DNA of 64,000 nt from Parachlamydiales bacterium (lineage in GTDB: Bacteria > Chlamydiota > Chlamydiia > Chlamydiales > Rhabdochlamydiaceae): assembly GCA_003153295.1 (NCBI GenBank), contig PLXY01000008.1, forward strand, positions 311,714 to 375,713, given 5' to 3'. The position numbers were made by a program, and so were the translations under genes. The notes beneath the pieces are model-generated. The model did no database searches, had not been told where the DNA came from, and was given only the letters and a program-made list of their open reading frames with translations. Shown here piece after piece: positions 60,740 to 64,000 of this stretch; positions within the stretch are counted from its first letter, which is position 1; the number at the start of each line of letters is the position of its first letter.

Positions 60740-61065
60740 TACTCTTCGACAATTTTCCCGCCGATTAGATGTTCTTGAATAATTCTCTCTAGAACTTCCG
60801 GCGTACAAGAGTGATACCAGACTCCTTCAGGATAGACAACAGCGATCGGCCCTTTTTCACATAATCTCAAACAATTGGCCTTTGTTCTTAAAAGCGTCAG
60901 ATTCTCTATTTGCAGCTCCGACAGTCGCTTTTTTAAATAATCCCAAGATGCAAGACCTATTTCTTTCTGACAGCATTTAGGCACTGTCTGATCTGCGCAT
61001 AAAAAAATATGCCGCACTGGCTTGTCTAATCCTAAAGCAAGAGCTTTATTTTTTAATGAATCCAT
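60727..61065 (-). CDS. Thioredoxin-like [2Fe-2S] ferredoxin
   Basis: 112 residues. Conserved Cys in [14 protein letters not shown] and [19 protein letters not shown] are the spacing of thioredoxin-like [2Fe-2S] ferredoxins. It starts 3 bases after the stop of the upstream AAA+ gene. Electron-transfer partner unknown. Confidence 0.85.
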   Translation of the reverse strand: MDSLKNKALALGLDKPVRHIFLCADQTVPKCCQKEIGLASWDYLKKRLSELQIENLTLLRTKANCLRLCEKGPIAVVYPEGVWYHSCTPEVLERIIQEHLIGGKIVEEYQII

Positions 61066-61068
61066 AGT

Positions 61069-62298
61069 TTAGGTTGCAACTGGTATGATGGAGAGATAAG
61101 AAGGGGCACTTTCATCCAACATTTTTTTTAGTTCCTCTATATTATACATACTATCCTTTCCCTGGGATAAATACATCAGGTGAGCTTCAGCAATATGTTC
61201 AATGTTAATGATAATTTCTGCCGTCGAATTATGATGGTCCAAACGAGCTTTCGAAAGAGCGTGTTCAATGGGATCGACCGCTTTATCCGGGAAATAACGA
61301 TTTTTACAATGGAGGTCGCTTAAAAAAATTGCTGCAGCAATAGCTTGATCGGAAACCTTAAACTTGCCTTGTTTGCAAGATTCATTATAACGATGCCTGA
61401 GCATGGTAAAACATTCTGATGTTTTTGGTTCTCCAAGCCTGACCAAGGTAAAACGGCGTTCAAAGGCAATCCTAGGGGCAATAATTTTGTAATAGTCTTC
61501 CGGAGTCGTTGCGCCTAAAACTCTGATTTGTCTCCCTGCCAGGGCCGGTTGTAGCAACTGAGCACCATCAATATTGCTATCCTTAGTTATTCCTGCGCCG
61601 ACTAGTAGGTGAATCTCATCGATGAAATAGATAATTTTGGGATCTTTTTTCGCCATCTCTAACATTTCCCCGATCTTTTTTTCCAATGTTCCTCTCCAGG
61701 TGGTATCCGCTAATAGGCTATGGATTTCGATCTGAATTAACCTAGCTCCTGCAAAAAGAGATCCAGGCGGATAAAGTCCTTTTGCAATATTATAGGCAAT
61801 GGTTTCTGGGATCGTGGATTTACCCACTCCTGGATGAGCCAACAAAAGTGCATTGGGTTTTATAGAGCTATTCATGACAATCTCTGCATTCCTAACAGCT
61901 GCCTCATGCCCAACCATTGCGTACTTTCCTTCCTTTGCTTCTGCAACCATATCTATCATGAACGAAGGCAAAGCGGAAGACGTCGACAAAGGGTCTATCT
62001 CCCGACTACTCAATAGAGAAAGAAACATATAACCAATACAAAGTGCACCAAAATTAATATGCAACTCATGAAGGTCCAGTGTGCAAGCCCTGATCACAAA
62101 AACAGCTGAGAAAAATAGAGAGGTTCCATTGATTAAGGATTGAGAGGTGACAGTCTGATCTATTATCTTACGAAATAACCTAGAAAAAATCTCATAAGCT
62201 AATACCCCGCTGCCCAGGATTAATACAAATTTGGTGGGATCAGGCCGGAAATCGTTAAAACTGAGCTTCGGCGATCGACTTCCTGCAACGGCATCCAT
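61069..62298 (-). CDS. Membrane-anchored single-module Clp-like AAA+ ATPase
   Basis: 409 residues. Two hydrophobic segments near 22-45 (FVLILGSGVLAYEIF) and 60-97 occupy the place of the Clp N-domain. The AAA+ module matches ClpB/ClpC D1: Walker A AHPGVGKST at 154-162 (Ala in the first position), pore-loop-like TTWRGTLEKKIG, Walker B IIYFIDEIH at 222-230, sensor VLGATTPEDYYK and arginine-finger IAFERRF near 277-283. There is no D2 module, middle coiled coil or ClpP-binding loop. Good AAGGA ribosome-binding site. Function unknown. Confidence 0.82.
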   Translation of the reverse strand: MDAVAGSRSPKLSFNDFRPDPTKFVLILGSGVLAYEIFSRLFRKIIDQTVTSQSLINGTSLFFSAVFVIRACTLDLHELHINFGALCIGYMFLSLLSSREIDPLSTSSALPSFMIDMVAEAKEGKYAMVGHEAAVRNAEIVMNSSIKPNALLLAHPGVGKSTIPETIAYNIAKGLYPPGSLFAGARLIQIEIHSLLADTTWRGTLEKKIGEMLEMAKKDPKIIYFIDEIHLLVGAGITKDSNIDGAQLLQPALAGRQIRVLGATTPEDYYKIIAPRIAFERRFTLVRLGEPKTSECFTMLRHRYNESCKQGKFKVSDQAIAAAIFLSDLHCKNRYFPDKAVDPIEHALSKARLDHHNSTAEIIINIEHIAEAHLMYLSQGKDSMYNIEELKKMLDESAPSYLSIIPVAT

Positions 62299-62396
62299 AA
62301 AAAATTCCTTTTTTTGAAGGAGAAGTTTAACATCGATGCCTTAAAAAATTGTAGATTAAAAAACCTCTAGTGACAACAATCAGAAAAACTCTAGGT

Positions 62397-63539
62397 ATGT
62401 TCATGCGTTGGATGTTAAGACTGCTCTTATCATGCACAGCTCTCTTTGGAGCAGAAGAAGAGACTGTGGAACCACCCAAGTCTTTTGCTAGAGAAGTCCT
62501 TCAGCCTGTTTTCATACCCATTGTCACCGCTTATCATGAGATCAAAGAAAATCCGTTCCTCAATATGTCCCGGGAAGAAGCGACAGGTCTTGAAAAACTC
62601 GGAGATATTTTCTTGACTCCCTCCCGCTATCTCTTTGGAGGAAAAAAAATTAATGGAAACGGCGAGGCCTCTTCATCGTTCAGTTATAGAAATTATGATG
62701 GGCTTAAGACCACCGTTTCATTAATTGCTCTCCCCGTCTGTGAAATCTTGGGATGTACGTTTAAAGGGATCTCTTTTCTTTTTAAAAAAACCCGCCAAGA
62801 CTACAAGACTATCTCGCAGTCTCTGCAAGATAAAACCTTATTCGACAATCATGAGATTTACCGAAAAAAAGGGATTGCTCATCTACACTCTGATAAGACA
62901 GCTCCTTGCTTAGGCTATGTCCGCCCCTCAGTTTTACCTGAGATCCATCAACTCGAAGTCAAAGCATTCCAGGATGTTTGCAAAATTCTCAATGAACATC
63001 ATATTGTCTACTGGCTGGACTGCGGCTCCTGCCTAGGAGCTTATAGATATGGCGGCATGATCCCCTGGGATCTCGATATCGACCTTGCGATCCTATCACC
63101 TGACCATCACAATGTTAGAAAAATCCTCTCTAAATTAGATCCTGAACGGTTCCAGATCCAAGACTGGTCCAGCTATAAATATCCTAATAGCTTTCTAAAG
63201 CTCTATCTTAAAGAGACCAAAACACTCATCGATGTCTATCATAATGACATCGATCCAGAATCCCGCACCCTGAACTATTTTTTTACTTACAAGGACAGCT
63301 TCATGCCCCAATCTTGGAAAAAGGGAGAACTGTCCATGACAAAACCGATTCCTTACGACGTCATCTTCCCCTTGCAAAAAGCGACTTTTGATGGGATTGT
63401 CACATGGGTACCTAATCAGCTGGAAGAGTATTTACATTATAAATACGGACCCAATCTTTCTCCCACGATGATCTGGGATGAAAAAAACCAAAGTTACCGG
63501 AAAGTCAAAGACCATCCGTATTGGAATATGGTCGAGTGA
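62397..63539 (+). CDS. LicD-family protein with signal peptide
   Basis: 380 residues from ATG 62397 (GTG at 62370 possible). Hydrophobic start MFMRWMLRLLLSCTALFGAE looks like a signal peptide. LicD/fukutin-type nucleotidyltransferase motif YWLDCGSCLGAYRYGGMIPW followed by DLDIDLAIL carries the DxD aspartates. LicD proteins transfer phosphocholine or phospho-sugars. The substrate here is unknown; extracytoplasmic location is unusual for the family. Confidence 0.8.
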   Translation: MFMRWMLRLLLSCTALFGAEEETVEPPKSFAREVLQPVFIPIVTAYHEIKENPFLNMSREEATGLEKLGDIFLTPSRYLFGGKKINGNGEASSSFSYRNYDGLKTTVSLIALPVCEILGCTFKGISFLFKKTRQDYKTISQSLQDKTLFDNHEIYRKKGIAHLHSDKTAPCLGYVRPSVLPEIHQLEVKAFQDVCKILNEHHIVYWLDCGSCLGAYRYGGMIPWDLDIDLAILSPDHHNVRKILSKLDPERFQIQDWSSYKYPNSFLKLYLKETKTLIDVYHNDIDPESRTLNYFFTYKDSFMPQSWKKGELSMTKPIPYDVIFPLQKATFDGIVTWVPNQLEEYLHYKYGPNLSPTMIWDEKNQSYRKVKDHPYWNMVE

Positions 63540-63542
63540 TTC

Positions 63543-63628
63543 AGACCTCTTTCGGAATTAAGGTTCTGTCACTTTTCTGGTTCTTTTAAGCCAAAAAAGC
63601 GACGAACCCTTAATTCCGAAAGAGGTCT
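63543..63628. repeat. 86-bp palindromic element (family copy 2), deletion derivative
   Basis: Termini AGACCTCTTTCGGAATTAAG on both strands, arms of about 40 bases. The left arm matches the element at 32936 for about 50 bases; the inner part of the element is missing. It again abuts a coding region: its right edge is within the TAG stop of the minus-strand HAD gene. Confidence 0.8.
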
Positions 63629-64000
63629 AATCGATAATTTTCAAAAGCTGCAGCTCAGCCCGAACTTGAGCAGGATTTTTGCAGACAATTCCCTCAATCC
63701 CTAATTCTTTTGCCGCCCGGATATTCCCTTCTAAATCATCGATAAAGATGGATTCGTGAGCTTCAAGCTTATAGTTTTGAAGAAGCACTTGATAGATCTG
63801 AGGCTGAGGTTTGATGGCTTTTACCTGATAAGAATAGACCTCTCCATCAAAATACTTAAAGAAATCATGCAAAAGGATGAGTTCTTGATGCAGCTCTTTT
63901 GGCATATTCGACAAAATATAAACCTTGTATCCCCTTCTGCGGACTTCATGGAGTGTTTCGATCATCTCCGCAATAGGAGTTAAGAAAGGAGCAATCCGAT
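63627..64000 (-). CDS. HAD-superfamily hydrolase (truncated by the window edge)
   Basis: C-terminal part of a HAD hydrolase, frame open to base 64000. VYILSNMPKELHQ (motif II), KAIKPQPQIYQVLL (motif III Lys) and SIFIDDLEGNIRAAKELG (motif IV) match YihX/epoxide-hydrolase-N-like phosphatases. The nucleophile Asp motif is outside the window. The ATG at 63965 is internal. Confidence 0.85.
   Translation of the reverse strand, partial: RIAPFLTPIAEMIETLHEVRRRGYKVYILSNMPKELHQELILLHDFFKYFDGEVYSYQVKAIKPQPQIYQVLLQNYKLEAHESIFIDDLEGNIRAAKELGIEGIVCKNPAQVRAELQLLKIID

Overview
The window looks like a chromosomal segment of an environmental (amoeba- or animal-associated) member of the Chlamydiae. I infer this from gene neighbourhoods that match what I remember of chlamydial genomes: pyrG-ruvX-zwf-pgl; rpmG followed by a LolC/E-like permease and a LolD-like ATPase; and two tiny genes just before ybeY and a CorC/HlyC-type CBS protein. 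Further support comes from a PPi-type phosphofructokinase, a CHLPS-type hydrolase, inclusion-membrane-like four-helix proteins and eukaryote-like BTB and Sel1 proteins. Base composition looks moderate (low to mid 40s % G+C by eye). A Waddlia- or Parachlamydia-like host would fit, but the genus cannot be fixed from this sequence alone. No rRNA, tRNA, transposase or CRISPR array was seen.

Region by region. 1-2.4 kb: end of an amino-acid antiporter, rarA and a Nudix hydrolase, then a 349-bp non-coding stretch with several hairpins. 2.8-8.1 kb (minus): operon of serine dehydratase, PPi-phosphofructokinase, a methyltransferase and a helical-repeat protein. 8.2-14.0 kb (minus): three BTB/Sel1 proteins, two with duplicated promoters and N-termini; the third is a chimera of the other two. 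14.2-19.5 kb (plus): pyrG, ruvX, zwf, an OpcA-like gene and pgl, mostly overlapping. 19.5-21.7 kb: three paralogous four-helix membrane proteins, then terC. 22.9-29.1 kb: a protein with an internal repeat and a basic tail, tsaD, a long palindromic element, rpmG, lolE/lolD-like genes and ugd. 29.2-35.3 kb: an effector-like low-complexity protein, a sugar transferase, two tandem small membrane proteins, galE, a second palindromic element, an MreD-like gene, suhB and folD. 35.3-37.4 kb: a secondary amino-acid transporter fused to a solute-binding domain.

37.4-45.5 kb (minus): two modules, each an autotransporter followed by two small secreted proteins. All four small genes carry a common AT-rich upstream element, and the last small gene lies in a recent tandem duplication that also copied the end of the neighbouring transporter gene. 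45.6-56.4 kb: mostly housekeeping genes (rnr, biotin uptake, a DUF6314 fusion, a CHLPS hydrolase, two DUF502 proteins, a HolC-like gene, an M48 protease, two tiny basic proteins, ybeY and a CNNM/CorC protein). 56.4-59.4 kb (minus): two unknown proteins sharing a leader and two paralogous DUF218-like proteins. 59.5-64 kb: a glycolipid-type glycosyltransferase, a thioredoxin-like ferredoxin, a membrane-anchored single-module Clp-like AAA+ protein, a LicD-type protein, a second copy of the palindromic element and a truncated HAD hydrolase.

Together the window mixes central carbon metabolism (glycolysis by PPi, oxidative pentose phosphate, serine breakdown), envelope sugar biosynthesis and lipoprotein transport with at least four clusters of likely host-interaction genes that show recent duplication and recombination. 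All family assignments are by eye, without database searches.
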